Below, in pieces: positions 40,889 through 49,503 of a DNA stretch of 64,000 nt (its first letter is position 1; every line of letters starts with the position of its first letter). The notes beneath the pieces are model-generated. The model did no database searches. It had not been told where the DNA came from and saw only the letters and a program-made list of their open reading frames with translations. The position numbers and the translations under genes are program-made. Location: assembly GCA_944323245.1 (NCBI GenBank), contig CALURT010000003.1, forward strand, positions 62,001 to 126,000, given 5' to 3'. The DNA comes from an uncultured Bacteroidales bacterium (GTDB taxonomy: Bacteria > Bacteroidota > Bacteroidia > Bacteroidales > UBA932).

Positions 40889-41593
40889 ATGGAAGTATTC
40901 TGGAAGTCGATAGCGGCCTACAATGAGGCTACGTGGATATGGCAGCTGTGTTTCATCATTGCTGCAGCCGTACTGACCTGTTTTCTGTGGTTCCGTCCGG
41001 GAAAACGTATCGTATTGGCCGTGAAGGCCCTGATGGTGGCGGAATCCCTGTGGATTGCCTTTGTATATTATCTTGATTTCTGCAGCACAAGGGATTATTC
41101 CGGCGTCCTGACGATTTTCTGGTGCATGGTGGCGGCAGCATGGGTCTACGACATGGTCACGAAGTTTTCCACATTCGAAAAGTCGGGAAAATACAGGTGG
41201 TGGGGGCTTGTAATGCTGTTGCTGCCGTTGCTGTATCCTGTGATTTCGCTTTTGAGGGGAATGACGTTTCCTGAGATGACGACTCCGATGCTCCCGAGCG
41301 GAGTCGCCCTGTACATGTTGGGTATGCTGATGACCTTCAACAGTAAAATCAATTTCTTCGCCTTTATCTTCATACTTCACTGGGCGATAATATCCATCTC
41401 TAAAATAGTGATTTTCAACATCCCGGAAGATGCCTTGCTTGCAATCGCCTGCCTCCCGGCCATGTATATTTTCCTGAGCGATGCGGTTAACAGGACTCCG
41501 TCCCCGTCCAAACCTTCTGCGAAGGCGGTGAAAATACTTGTATTTACAATAACCGTCCTTATCGGGGCGACAATGGTAATAGCTTATGTTTGA
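40889..41593 (+). CDS. Membrane protein, seven-helix, DUF6064-like
   Basis: A 234-residue protein with seven to eight membrane segments. The start EVFWKSIAAYNEATWIWQ and the VYYLDFCSTRDYS loop recall the DUF6064 family of uncharacterised membrane proteins; that assignment is from memory of the pattern and not searched. The Nudix gene start overlaps its 3' end by 8 nt, so the two are expressed together. Confidence 0.7.
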   Translation: MEVFWKSIAAYNEATWIWQLCFIIAAAVLTCFLWFRPGKRIVLAVKALMVAESLWIAFVYYLDFCSTRDYSGVLTIFWCMVAAAWVYDMVTKFSTFEKSGKYRWWGLVMLLLPLLYPVISLLRGMTFPEMTTPMLPSGVALYMLGMLMTFNSKINFFAFIFILHWAIISISKIVIFNIPEDALLAIACLPAMYIFLSDAVNRTPSPSKPSAKAVKILVFTITVLIGATMVIAYV

Positions 41594-42191
41594 ACTGATA
41601 TATCCCGATGAACCGGCCCCTTTGGTGCCTGCTCCAGATGCTGCTTCCGCTGTCGAAAGGCTCAATCCGTCAACGGCATTCCGGGCCAAGGAATTTTTCC
41701 CTGTCATAGACGAGGGCGGTTTCGTCACGGGAATGGCGGCGAGGGCATATTGCCATTCAGGAGCGAAGGTGCTTCATCCAGTAGTCCATCTGCATGTAAT
41801 GGACAGGTACGGGCGTCTGTGGCTGCAGAAACGTTCCGAAAGAAAGGATATCCAGCCCGGGAAATGGGATACGGCGGTCGGAGGCCATGTGGATTACGGG
41901 GAGAGCATAATCGAGGCCCTGTACAGGGAAGCCGGTGAAGAACTCGGATTTACGGGTTTCAACCCGATATATGTGGACCGCTATGTCTTCGAGTCGGACG
42001 TGGAAAAGGAGATGATAAACGTTTTCGCAGCAATAGGCGACTTCAAACTGCATCCCGATGAAGATGAAGTGGATGAAATCCGCCTGTGGACCCGTCAGGA
42101 AATCGAAGAAAGTTTTGGAAAATCGGTCTTTACTCCTAACTTTGAAAAAGAGTTTGTCAGAATCATCGACAAGCTGACGGCTCTGCTGTAG
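41586..42191 (+). CDS. Nudix hydrolase
   Basis: A 201-residue Nudix protein. The full Nudix box is present, [20 protein letters not shown] followed by LGF (G-x5-E-x7-R-E-U-x-E-E-x-G-U), after [20 protein letters not shown]. The N-terminal layout with a preceding short domain resembles isopentenyl-diphosphate isomerase-like or dihydroneopterin-type Nudix enzymes, and the substrate is not readable from sequence. It overlaps the membrane-protein gene upstream. The glycosyltransferase begins 23 nt later. Confidence 0.92.
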   Translation: MFELIYPDEPAPLVPAPDAASAVERLNPSTAFRAKEFFPVIDEGGFVTGMAARAYCHSGAKVLHPVVHLHVMDRYGRLWLQKRSERKDIQPGKWDTAVGGHVDYGESIIEALYREAGEELGFTGFNPIYVDRYVFESDVEKEMINVFAAIGDFKLHPDEDEVDEIRLWTRQEIEESFGKSVFTPNFEKEFVRIIDKLTALL

Positions 42192-42214
42192 AGAACATCC
42201 AAATCTGTCTTGTT

Positions 42215-43621
42215 ATGCCGGAAACCAAATATGCCGTCCTGTCGGAGGATAAGGAAAATATCAACAGGACTGCAACCTTGCGCCGTGCGGCGGAAGAAAT
42301 TGACACTGAATTTATTATAATCCGAAAAGGCTTTACCCGCATCGAACCGGGGATTTCCGCCCTGAAAAGGATGACGGACATTGCCGGGGACACGCATGCC
42401 GACATGGTCTATGCCGATTACAGGGAACGGCACATTGCTCCGGACGGAACGGAAAGAATTGTGCCCCATCCTCTTATAGATTGTCTTCCGGGAGCGGTGC
42501 GTGATGATTTCGATTTCGGACGGCTGATGCTGTTCCGTACATCCTCGTTCAGGGAGGCGGTGGCGGCAATGGATAACGACTACGAGTACGGCGCCCTGTA
42601 TGACCTGCGGCTGCGTATGAGGAAAACAGTGCATGTCAACGAGTTCCTTTATACTGCCGATGCAGCCGACATGCGCAGCTCCGGAGAAAAACAGTTCGAC
42701 TACGTAGACCCGAAAAACAGGGTGGTGCAGGTCGAAATGGAAAAAATCTGCACGGATTATCTTAAAAGGATAGGGGCATGGCTGGCACCGGAATTCAAGT
42801 ATGTCACCCCGTCTTTCGGACCGAGTCTGACAGAAGACAGGGCAGAAGGCCGGACAGAAGACGGAGCAGGAGGTGCGGCAGTGACGGCGAGCGTGATAAT
42901 TCCGGTCTACAACAGGGTTAGGACGGTGGGGGACGCTGTCAGAAGCGCACTTTCCCAAAAATGCGGTTTCGCTTTCAATGTGCTTGTCGTGGACAATCAT
43001 TCCTCTGACGGGACTTCGGAACTGCTTGAAGACATTGCGGCTTCGGACAGCAGGCTCGTCCACATCATTCCGGAAAGATACGGTTCTGGAATAGGCGGGT
43101 GCTGGAATATTGCCCTTAATCATGAAAAATGCGGGGAATTTGCCATCCAGTTGGACAGTGATGACGTGTACGCCTCGGAAAATACGGTGGAGAGAATCGT
43201 GAATGAATTCCGTCTGCAGAAATGCGCCATGCTTGTGGGGACATACTGCATAACCGGCTTCGACATGAATCCCATACCGCCGGGAATCGTTGACCACCGG
43301 GAATGGACTCCTGACAACGGGAGAAACAACGCATTGAGAATAAACGGGTTCGGGGCTCCCCGAGCATTTTGGACACCGCTTGTCCGCAGTATCGGCTTCC
43401 CGGACACATGCTACGGGGAGGATTATGCAATGGGTCTGAGGATAAGCAGAGAATATCAGATTGGAAGAATATACGACGTCCTTTACCTTTGCCGCAGATG
43501 GGAGGGAAACTCCGACGCCGCCCTCGATATCGCAAGGGTCAATGCCAACAATCTGTACAAGGACAAGCTCCGTACATGGGAAATTGAGGCGAGAATCAGT
43601 CAGAACAAAAAACGTCCGTAA
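42215..43621 (+). CDS. Glycosyltransferase family 2, double GT-A-like
   Basis: A 468-residue cytoplasmic protein. The C-terminal half is a canonical GT2 domain: [41 protein letters not shown] (DxD-type metal site) and [10 protein letters not shown]. The N-terminal 200 residues ([26 protein letters not shown]) look like a second, degenerate GT-A fold, so the protein may be a tandem with one active site. It precedes the DUF4922-SpoIID gene by 1 nt. With AmpG and NamZ downstream it may act in surface glycan or wall metabolism. Confidence 0.85.
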   Translation: MPETKYAVLSEDKENINRTATLRRAAEEIDTEFIIIRKGFTRIEPGISALKRMTDIAGDTHADMVYADYRERHIAPDGTERIVPHPLIDCLPGAVRDDFDFGRLMLFRTSSFREAVAAMDNDYEYGALYDLRLRMRKTVHVNEFLYTADAADMRSSGEKQFDYVDPKNRVVQVEMEKICTDYLKRIGAWLAPEFKYVTPSFGPSLTEDRAEGRTEDGAGGAAVTASVIIPVYNRVRTVGDAVRSALSQKCGFAFNVLVVDNHSSDGTSELLEDIAASDSRLVHIIPERYGSGIGGCWNIALNHEKCGEFAIQLDSDDVYASENTVERIVNEFRLQKCAMLVGTYCITGFDMNPIPPGIVDHREWTPDNGRNNALRINGFGAPRAFWTPLVRSIGFPDTCYGEDYAMGLRISREYQIGRIYDVLYLCRRWEGNSDAALDIARVNANNLYKDKLRTWEIEARISQNKKRP

Positions 43622-43622
43622 A

Positions 43623-45881
43623 GTGAAGAGCATAGACAAATTCATCAACGACCAGCTGTCGCTGTGGCCCTTGGCCTGCGACAATTTCCGTGCTTTAAGG
43701 AATGTAAGGAAGAAGAAACTGCAGACAGGCGGCCTTGACGTGGTGCTTCAGCACAATCCGTCGAGAATAATATCTTCGGCAGCCAGGACGGACGAAAAAA
43801 GCATTCGGGAAAGGAAATGCTTCCTCTGTGCCGCAAACCGTCCGAAAGAGCAGACAAGCATGGCATTCGAAGGGCGCAAAGGCCGCAAATACGATATTCT
43901 CGTCAATCCTTATCCGATATTTTCCAATCACATAGTGGTGGCTTCGGACCGCCATGTGCCGCAGTCCATTTACAGAAGGTATGTGGACATGCTTGATTTT
44001 GCGAGGAAATACGAGAATTATACAGTGTTCTACAACGGACCGGAGTGCGGGGCTTCGGCTCCCGACCACCTTCATTTTCAGGCTGCAAAAAAAGGACAGA
44101 TGCCGTTGGAAAAGGATGTGGAAAGACTGTTGGACCTGTCGGCGGGGACGGTATCCGACGGACTGCCTGTAACTCTCGAATACATGACTTCGGTGCGTGA
44201 CGCCGATGTCTTTCATTATAGAAAGTTCCTGCGGGGCATTTTCGTCCTGAGAGCCGCGACTTCCAAGTCCATGGCAAAGCTGTTCTACCGTCTGATAGAC
44301 TGTGCGGCAGTGTCGGACGAGTCCCGTGAACCGATGTTCAACCTTTTTACGTGGTATTCGAAGGGAGAATACCGCAGTATCGTGATATTCAGGCAGTCGC
44401 ACCGCTCGCACCATTATTTTTCGGAAGGGGAGGACCATCTGACCATGAGTCCGGGGTGCGCGGACATGGCCGGATTTGTCATTGTTCCTGTCGCCTCCGA
44501 ATTCGAGAAAATAGATTCCGCCATGCTCGGCTCTCTGTTCGACGAGGTTTCCATGTCCGAAACATCGGAAACGGCCTTGACGGACAGGCTGACACGTACC
44601 CAGCCGGAAGTGTCGGTCGGCATAATGAGCGGGGATGAAATCGTATTCGAGATATTTACCGACGGGGCAGGCCGCAGAAAGGCCGTTTACAAGGACGGGA
44701 AGGTGGAGTACGACGGCTCGGTTTACGATGAACTCTTTTTCGAGGCCAAGACCCCTTCAACCATGTTTGCAGAACCTTCGTTCAGACTGTACGGGGTGAC
44801 CATCGGCAAGGGATTCCATTGGGAAAGGAAGGAAAGCCAGACTTTCGGAGGGGCGTTGAAAATAGTGCCTTGCGACGGCAGGCTTACGGCAATCAATCTG
44901 ATAGGAGTCGAAGACTATTTGGTGAGTGTCATATCTTCCGAAATGAAATCCACCGCCTCGGAGGAATTTCTGAAAGCACATGCGGTGATTTCACGGTCAT
45001 GGATAATGTCAAGGATCAACGGCAGGGCATCTTCCCCTGTCACTGTCCGGTCCGCAGGAAATGAAGACGACCAATCCGTCATGAAATGGTACGGCAATGA
45101 GGAGCATGACGGTTTTGACGTGTGTGCGGATGACCATTGCCAGAGGTATTACGGGCTGACGAGGGCAACTGAAGCGAATGTCCGCAAGGCAGTCGATGCC
45201 ACTTGGGGAGAAATATTGGTTTATGACGGTGAAATATGCGATACACGGTTTTCCAAATGCTGCGGAGGAATCATGGAGAAATTCAGTACCTGCTGGGAAG
45301 ACCGGGATTACGCTTATCTGAAAGGCAGGCACGATGCGGAAGACGGGGAGGCAGTTGCCGCTCCGCCCGATGAGGAACAGGTCAGGAGGTGGATACTCGG
45401 CGGTGACAGCGGGGCATTCTGCGGCAATGTTTCCCGTGAAGTCCTGTCCTATGTGCTGAACGGGTACGATTTGGAGACGGACGATTATTTCAGATGGAAA
45501 GCCGAATATGATGTTCATGAACTTTCCATGCTCTTTAAGCGGAAATCCGGACTCGACATAGGTGAAATCAAGGCTTTGGAGCCACTTGAAAGGGGAGTCT
45601 CCGGAAGAATATGCAGATTGAAGGCAGTCGGGTCGCAGGGAAGTGCCGTCATAGGAAAGGAATTGGAAATCAGGAGGGTATTGTCCGAAAGCCATCTGAA
45701 AAGCTCGGCTTTCTTTGCCGAGTTCACCGGAGACAGGGTTATACTTTACGGTGCCGGATGGGGGCATGGAGTCGGTCTTTGCCAGATCGGAGCGGCGGAA
45801 ATGGCTCACAGAGGCTGTACTTACGACAAAATCCTCGGCCACTATTATCCCGGTGCCGTCTTAAGCAAACCTGAGCCATGA
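43623..45881 (+). CDS. DUF4922 (HIT-like) / SpoIID-LytB fusion protein
   Basis: About 752 residues with two parts. Residues 1-310 form a DUF4922-type galactose-1-phosphate uridylyltransferase/HIT-like domain, with CFLCAANRPKEQ as a putative metal site, NPYPIFSNHIVVAS and the histidine-triad motif PDHLHFQAA (near residue 142). Residues about 327-750 are a SpoIID/LytB domain: INLIGVEDYLVSVISSEMKS, AHAVISRSWIM and GWGHGVGLCQIGAAEM. SpoIID domains cleave denuded glycan strands in the cell wall. I used the GTG at 43623, 1 nt after the glycosyltransferase stop, since upstream in-frame starts lie inside that gene. It overlaps the AmpG-like gene by 4 nt. No signal peptide is seen. Confidence 0.85.
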   Translation: MKSIDKFINDQLSLWPLACDNFRALRNVRKKKLQTGGLDVVLQHNPSRIISSAARTDEKSIRERKCFLCAANRPKEQTSMAFEGRKGRKYDILVNPYPIFSNHIVVASDRHVPQSIYRRYVDMLDFARKYENYTVFYNGPECGASAPDHLHFQAAKKGQMPLEKDVERLLDLSAGTVSDGLPVTLEYMTSVRDADVFHYRKFLRGIFVLRAATSKSMAKLFYRLIDCAAVSDESREPMFNLFTWYSKGEYRSIVIFRQSHRSHHYFSEGEDHLTMSPGCADMAGFVIVPVASEFEKIDSAMLGSLFDEVSMSETSETALTDRLTRTQPEVSVGIMSGDEIVFEIFTDGAGRRKAVYKDGKVEYDGSVYDELFFEAKTPSTMFAEPSFRLYGVTIGKGFHWERKESQTFGGALKIVPCDGRLTAINLIGVEDYLVSVISSEMKSTASEEFLKAHAVISRSWIMSRINGRASSPVTVRSAGNEDDQSVMKWYGNEEHDGFDVCADDHCQRYYGLTRATEANVRKAVDATWGEILVYDGEICDTRFSKCCGGIMEKFSTCWEDRDYAYLKGRHDAEDGEAVAAPPDEEQVRRWILGGDSGAFCGNVSREVLSYVLNGYDLETDDYFRWKAEYDVHELSMLFKRKSGLDIGEIKALEPLERGVSGRICRLKAVGSQGSAVIGKELEIRRVLSESHLKSSAFFAEFTGDRVILYGAGWGHGVGLCQIGAAEMAHRGCTYDKILGHYYPGAVLSKPEP

Positions 45882-47194
45882 GTACTGTCAGAAATCCTTG
45901 GGTATGGGTGCCGACCCTGTATTTCGCCGAAGGTATCCCTTACGTGGTAGTCAACAATATTTCCGTCATCATGCTGAAAAGGATGGGAATGGCAAACGGC
46001 GACGTGGCCCTGTTTACGGGGCTTCTGTATCTTCCGTGGTTCATCAAGCCTCTATGGAGTCCTTTCGTGGACATTCTCAGGACCAAAAGGTGGTGGACTG
46101 TGACAATGCAGCTCCTTATGGCAGTCGCTTTCGCTGCCCTTGTGGCGGTATTGCCGTCGCCTTCTCCAGATGAAATCGCTGCGGGAGGCGTCTCCGTGTC
46201 TCCGTTTATCGCCACGTTGGTCATTTTCTGGATTACGGCCTTCGCCTCGGCGACGCATGACATTGCTGCCGACGGATTCTACATGCTGGCGCTGACTCAG
46301 GAGCAGCAGTCCTTTTTCGTGGGCATAAGGAGTACCTTTTACAGATTGGCATCGATATTCGGGCAGGGCGCATTGGTGCTTGTCGCCGGGCTGCTTGAGA
46401 GCAGTACGGGAAACATTCCTCTGTCATGGAGGCTGACGTTTGTCATTACCGCTGTGATTTTCGGCGCCGTCGCCCTTTATCATACCTTTGCGCTTCCGAA
46501 ACCCGTTTCCGATGCCGCCCGTGTCCATACGGGAGGGACAGGGGAACGTGCAAGGGAAATCGTTTCGGAAATCGGGAGGGCCTTCGTCTCGTTTTTCAAA
46601 AAGAAACAGATATGGGCGGCTATGGCTTTCATGCTTTTGTTCAGGCTTCCTGAAGCCTTTTTGGTCAAGATTATGAATCTGTTTCTGTTGGACCCTGTCG
46701 GTGCGGGAGGTCTCGGGCTGTCCACCAAGGCGGTAGGGATAGTCTACGGGACTGCCGGGGTGGCTGCATTGACGGTCGGAGGTATTCTCGGTGGTATGGC
46801 AGCGTCGAAGTGGGGTTTGAAGAAGGTGTTGTGGCCTATGGCCCTGAGTCTGGCCTTGCCGTGTTCGGTGTTCCTGTATCTCGCCATTGCGCAGCCTCAG
46901 AATATATGGGTGACAGGTTCGTGTGTCGTTCTCGACCAGTTCGGATACGGGTTCGGGTTCACGGCCTACATGCTTTATCTCATCATGTTTTCTGAAGGGG
47001 AGTTCAAGACGGTGCATTATTCCATCTGCACGGCTTTCATGGCTTTGAGCATGATGCTTCCGGGTATGGTGGCCGGGTATCTGCAGGAATGGTTGGGGTA
47101 TGTGGATTTCTTCTGGATGGTAATGGTCTGCTGCGCGGTCACGGTGCTTGTGACCCTGTGCATAAAAGTGGATCCGGAGTTCGGTAAAAGTTAG
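45878..47194 (+). CDS. AmpG-like muropeptide permease (MFS)
   Basis: A 438-residue transporter with 12 membrane segments. The first helix reads NPWVWVPTLYFAEGIPYVVV, then MKRMG-type loop, YLPWFIKPLWSPFVD and ASATHDIAADGFYML, the pattern of AmpG and related permeases that import anhydromuropeptides or related wall fragments. Neighbours encode a SpoIID-domain enzyme and a NamZ-like muramidase, which supports a wall-recycling role. It overlaps the upstream gene by 4 nt, and the muramidase gene follows after 4 nt. Confidence 0.88.
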   Translation: MSTVRNPWVWVPTLYFAEGIPYVVVNNISVIMLKRMGMANGDVALFTGLLYLPWFIKPLWSPFVDILRTKRWWTVTMQLLMAVAFAALVAVLPSPSPDEIAAGGVSVSPFIATLVIFWITAFASATHDIAADGFYMLALTQEQQSFFVGIRSTFYRLASIFGQGALVLVAGLLESSTGNIPLSWRLTFVITAVIFGAVALYHTFALPKPVSDAARVHTGGTGERAREIVSEIGRAFVSFFKKKQIWAAMAFMLLFRLPEAFLVKIMNLFLLDPVGAGGLGLSTKAVGIVYGTAGVAALTVGGILGGMAASKWGLKKVLWPMALSLALPCSVFLYLAIAQPQNIWVTGSCVVLDQFGYGFGFTAYMLYLIMFSEGEFKTVHYSICTAFMALSMMLPGMVAGYLQEWLGYVDFFWMVMVCCAVTVLVTLCIKVDPEFGKS

Positions 47195-47198
47195 TGTT

Positions 47199-48476
47199 AT
47201 GAAAATTATTGTGAAAATTTCCCTGGCGGTTGCAGCCATGTTGTTTTTCCCGGCCGTGTGCCTGTCGTCCGACAGAAAGTCCGGAGGGGGTGTCGTGCCC
47301 GGTATAGAAGTGCTTGCAGATAGGGGATTTCCCGGATTGAAAGGGAAAAAGGTCGGCCTCGTGACGAATCCGAGCGGAGTCGACAGGAAGTTGAGGTCTA
47401 CGATAGATATTCTCTACAATGCCCCTGACGTGAATCTCGTGGCTCTTTACGGGCCGGAACACGGGGTCCGCGGGGATGTCCATGCCGGCGGCAAGGTGGC
47501 CGATGCGGTGGATGAAGCTACCGGACTGCCGGTGTATTCGCTTTACGGACCGACGCGCAAGCCGACGCCGGAGATGTTGGAAGGAATAGACATCATGGTC
47601 TACGATATTCAGGATGTCGGGGCGCGATCCTATACGTTCATAAGCACTCTCGGGCTTGTAATGGAGGCATGTGCCGCTCAGGGCATCGAGGTGATGGTGC
47701 TCGACCGTCCGAACCCTCTCGGAGGAGAAAAAATCGAAGGATGTTATGTGGAAGACGGCTTTTTCTCGTTCGTGAGCCAGTACAGGATACCGTATGTCTA
47801 CGGGTTGACAGTGGGGGAGCTCGCATTGCTGATCAATGAGGAAGGTCTTAACAGGGGACAGCTCGGGAATCAGGAGCCGTCACGGTGCAAGCTGACGGTG
47901 ATTCCGATGAAGGGATGGAAACGGAGCATGACTTATGCCGATACGGGGTTGCCGTGGGTGCTTCCTTCGCCGAACATTCCGTACTCTACGTCTTCCATAA
48001 ATTATTGTGCGGCAGGAATTTGCGGGGAACTGTACGGATTTCTCAACATAGGCATAGGATATACCATGCCGTTTCAGGTGTTCGGGGCGGAGTGGATGGA
48101 TGCCGTGCGGCTGAAGGAGCTTCTCGACTCTTACCGCCTGCCGGGAGTGGCATTCAGGACGATATGGTTCAAGCCGTTTTCGGGCCGTTCGGCCGGAAAA
48201 CTCGTGCAGGGCGTGCAATATTTCATCACGGATTATGCTGCGGCGAGGATTACCGAAATCCAGTTCCATGTGATGCAGGCCGTGGCTGCGCTTTATCCTG
48301 ACAGAAAGCCTTTCGAGGCCGCTACTGGCATCGGTCTGTTCGACAAGGTGTGTGGGACCTCCAAAATCCGTGAAATCTTTTCCGAAAACTACCGGTTCGA
48401 CGACATCCGTGACTACTGGCGCAAGGATGAGGCGGAGTTCTTCCGCCTATCGATGAAGTACAGGTTATATAAATAA
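47199..48476 (+). CDS. namZ: NamZ-like exo-beta-N-acetylmuramidase (DUF1343)
   Basis: A 425-residue exported protein: signal MKIIVKISLAVAAMLFFPAV, then GIEVLADRGFPGLKGKKVGL, YGPEHGVRGD (family catalytic region), MVYDIQDVGARSYTFIST and DRPNPLGG. It belongs to DUF1343, whose founding enzyme NamZ releases MurNAc from the nonreducing ends of peptidoglycan chains. Together with the AmpG-like permease and SpoIID-domain enzyme it forms a recycling set resembling the MurNAc clusters described in Tannerella. Symbol given by family; activity not shown here. Confidence 0.88.
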   Translation: MKIIVKISLAVAAMLFFPAVCLSSDRKSGGGVVPGIEVLADRGFPGLKGKKVGLVTNPSGVDRKLRSTIDILYNAPDVNLVALYGPEHGVRGDVHAGGKVADAVDEATGLPVYSLYGPTRKPTPEMLEGIDIMVYDIQDVGARSYTFISTLGLVMEACAAQGIEVMVLDRPNPLGGEKIEGCYVEDGFFSFVSQYRIPYVYGLTVGELALLINEEGLNRGQLGNQEPSRCKLTVIPMKGWKRSMTYADTGLPWVLPSPNIPYSTSSINYCAAGICGELYGFLNIGIGYTMPFQVFGAEWMDAVRLKELLDSYRLPGVAFRTIWFKPFSGRSAGKLVQGVQYFITDYAAARITEIQFHVMQAVAALYPDRKPFEAATGIGLFDKVCGTSKIREIFSENYRFDDIRDYWRKDEAEFFRLSMKYRLYK

Positions 48477-48477
48477 T

Positions 48478-48822
48478 TCAGCGTAATGAAGCGGCTTTCC
48501 GTATGTCGGCGAGCCGCTTTTTGAAGGTATTGTCCCTACGCATCTTCCGTAAGTTGTAGTCTGTCTGGAGTCTGAGCAGAGGTTCTGCGTCAATGCCCAA
48601 TGCCGCCTCGAAAAGCAGAGCTGTCTTTTCTGTCAGTGGGCGGCGGCAGTTGAGAATCTCGTTCAAAGCAGAATACGGCATACCCATTTCCTGCGCCAGC
48701 ATGTGCTGCGTTATTCCTCTGTATTCGATTTCGTCTTTCAGTATCGCTCCCGGATGGGTATGGTATGCGGGTTCGATATCGTTTGCTGTCATTTTGTGGT
48801 CAATCCCTTGTATTTCAGTCAT
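48478..48822 (-). CDS. higA: HigA family antitoxin
   Basis: A 114-residue helix-turn-helix antitoxin: AYHTHPGAILKDEIEYRGIT, QHMLAQEMGMPYSALNEILN, and a C-terminal helix. It starts 6 nt after the toxin stop. It converges with namZ, with only 1 nt between the two stops. It is a paralogue of the orphan HigA at 34934-35281. Confidence 0.9.
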   Translation of the reverse strand: MTEIQGIDHKMTANDIEPAYHTHPGAILKDEIEYRGITQHMLAQEMGMPYSALNEILNCRRPLTEKTALLFEAALGIDAEPLLRLQTDYNLRKMRRDNTFKKRLADIRKAASLR

Positions 48823-48828
48823 ATACTT

Positions 48829-49146
48829 CTATTTATAATGGTTTGACAAATCAATTATGCTGCAAATGGAGGCAATGATTTCCCCATCTCTGATATGTTC
48901 TTCAAACTCGATACGGTATTGGCTGTTCACTCTTACCGATGACAGTCCCTTTTTGTCTCCTGATAACTTTTCATACCGCAGCGAGTTATATTGGCGCAAT
49001 CCCATGACGTCTCGTGTCCGTATCATTAGATTTATAATATCAATGTATTTCCGTATAATACCAGGATGATACCGATGTTTTTTGTCCGGAGATTGTCCGG
49101 TTCTGTACATTTCCATCAAGTACTCCTTACTGAAAATAACTTCCAT
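48829..49146 (-). CDS. higB: HigB-like toxin (RelE superfamily)
   Basis: A 105-residue toxin: MEVIFSKEYLMEMYRTGQ, then GLRQYNSLRYEKLSGDKKGL and YRIEFEEHIRDGEIIASICS, the plasmid maintenance system killer pattern. HigB-type toxins cleave translated mRNA. Promoter and operator lie at 49172-49216. The frame is complete, unlike the remnant at 35289-35351. Confidence 0.88.
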   Translation of the reverse strand: MEVIFSKEYLMEMYRTGQSPDKKHRYHPGIIRKYIDIINLMIRTRDVMGLRQYNSLRYEKLSGDKKGLSSVRVNSQYRIEFEEHIRDGEIIASICSIIDLSNHYK

Positions 49147-49171
49147 AGTCTTGTTATCAGGTTTACTTCTG

Positions 49172-49216
49172 CAAATATAATAATTATTATCTCACTTCTT
49201 CACAAAAAATGTGAAG
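49172..49216 (-). promoter_or_regulatory. higBA promoter and operator
   Basis: Minus-strand TATATTTG (49172-49179) is the -7 element, 25 nt before the higB ATG. The palindrome CTTCACA (49198-49204), 5 nt, TGTGAAG (49210-49216) sits at the -33 position and ends exactly where the 91-bp repeat begins; it is the likely HigA operator. Confidence 0.6.
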
Positions 49217-49245
49217 ATAACAAAATTTTAACGGAAGGTAACCGC

Positions 49246-49256
49246 TCCGTAACGGA
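49246..49256. promoter_or_regulatory. Palindrome TCCGTAACGGA (also at 60688-60698)
   Basis: A perfect 11-bp palindrome within each 91-bp repeat, with another ACGGA upstream in inverted relation. It lies about 30-40 bp upstream of the -7 element, where an activator or repressor could bind. The regulator is unknown. Confidence 0.4.
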
Positions 49257-49285
49257 TTCTTAAAATTCATGAGAAAATCCGGGAA

Positions 49286-49293
49286 TATCTTTG
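49286..49293 (+). promoter_or_regulatory. -7 element of repeat copy A
   Basis: TATCTTTG (TAnnTTTG) with no clear -33 box, which suits a regulated promoter. It could drive the utilisation cassette through a leader of about 200 nt. Confidence 0.5.
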
Positions 49294-49307
49294 CCGCCGG
49301 ATTAAAA

Positions 49308-49503
49308 CTTAATGTACTTCATTAAGGATTCCGCACATGTAAGATAATGACATAAAATGTGCAAAAAATGTCATTGTTTAATGATTTTAACCTGCTTATT
49401 TTCCATATAAATAATTGATTGTCATAAAGTTAAAAAATATAACTATAATTAATGAAGTACATTTACAACTGAAAGATAATCACATAATCATAACAGTCAG
49501 GAT
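49308..49503 (+). promoter_or_regulatory. AT-rich leader with 15-bp inverted repeats
   Basis: No gene. AATGTACTTCATTAA (49311-49325) and TTAATGAAGTACATT (49449-49463) form a perfect 15-bp inverted repeat around 123 nt of AT-rich DNA. Smaller inverted pairs, GCACAT/ATGTGC and GACAT/ATGTC, lie inside. It may be an RNA structure or an invertible segment. Confidence 0.5.

Larger units (their letters stand above)
49217..49307 (+). repeat. 91-bp direct repeat, copy A
   Basis: Identical at every base to 60659-60749. It contains a TCCGT-A-ACGGA palindrome (49246-49256) with a further TAACGGA copy, and a TATCTTTG -7 element (49286-49293). The left end abuts the higBA operator. Confidence 0.97.

Noticed and set aside
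43461..43622. Upstream start giving an 806-residue DUF4922-SpoIID protein
   Set aside because: These codons lie inside the glycosyltransferase gene in another frame and are unlike the family; the GTG at 43623 fits the operon spacing.
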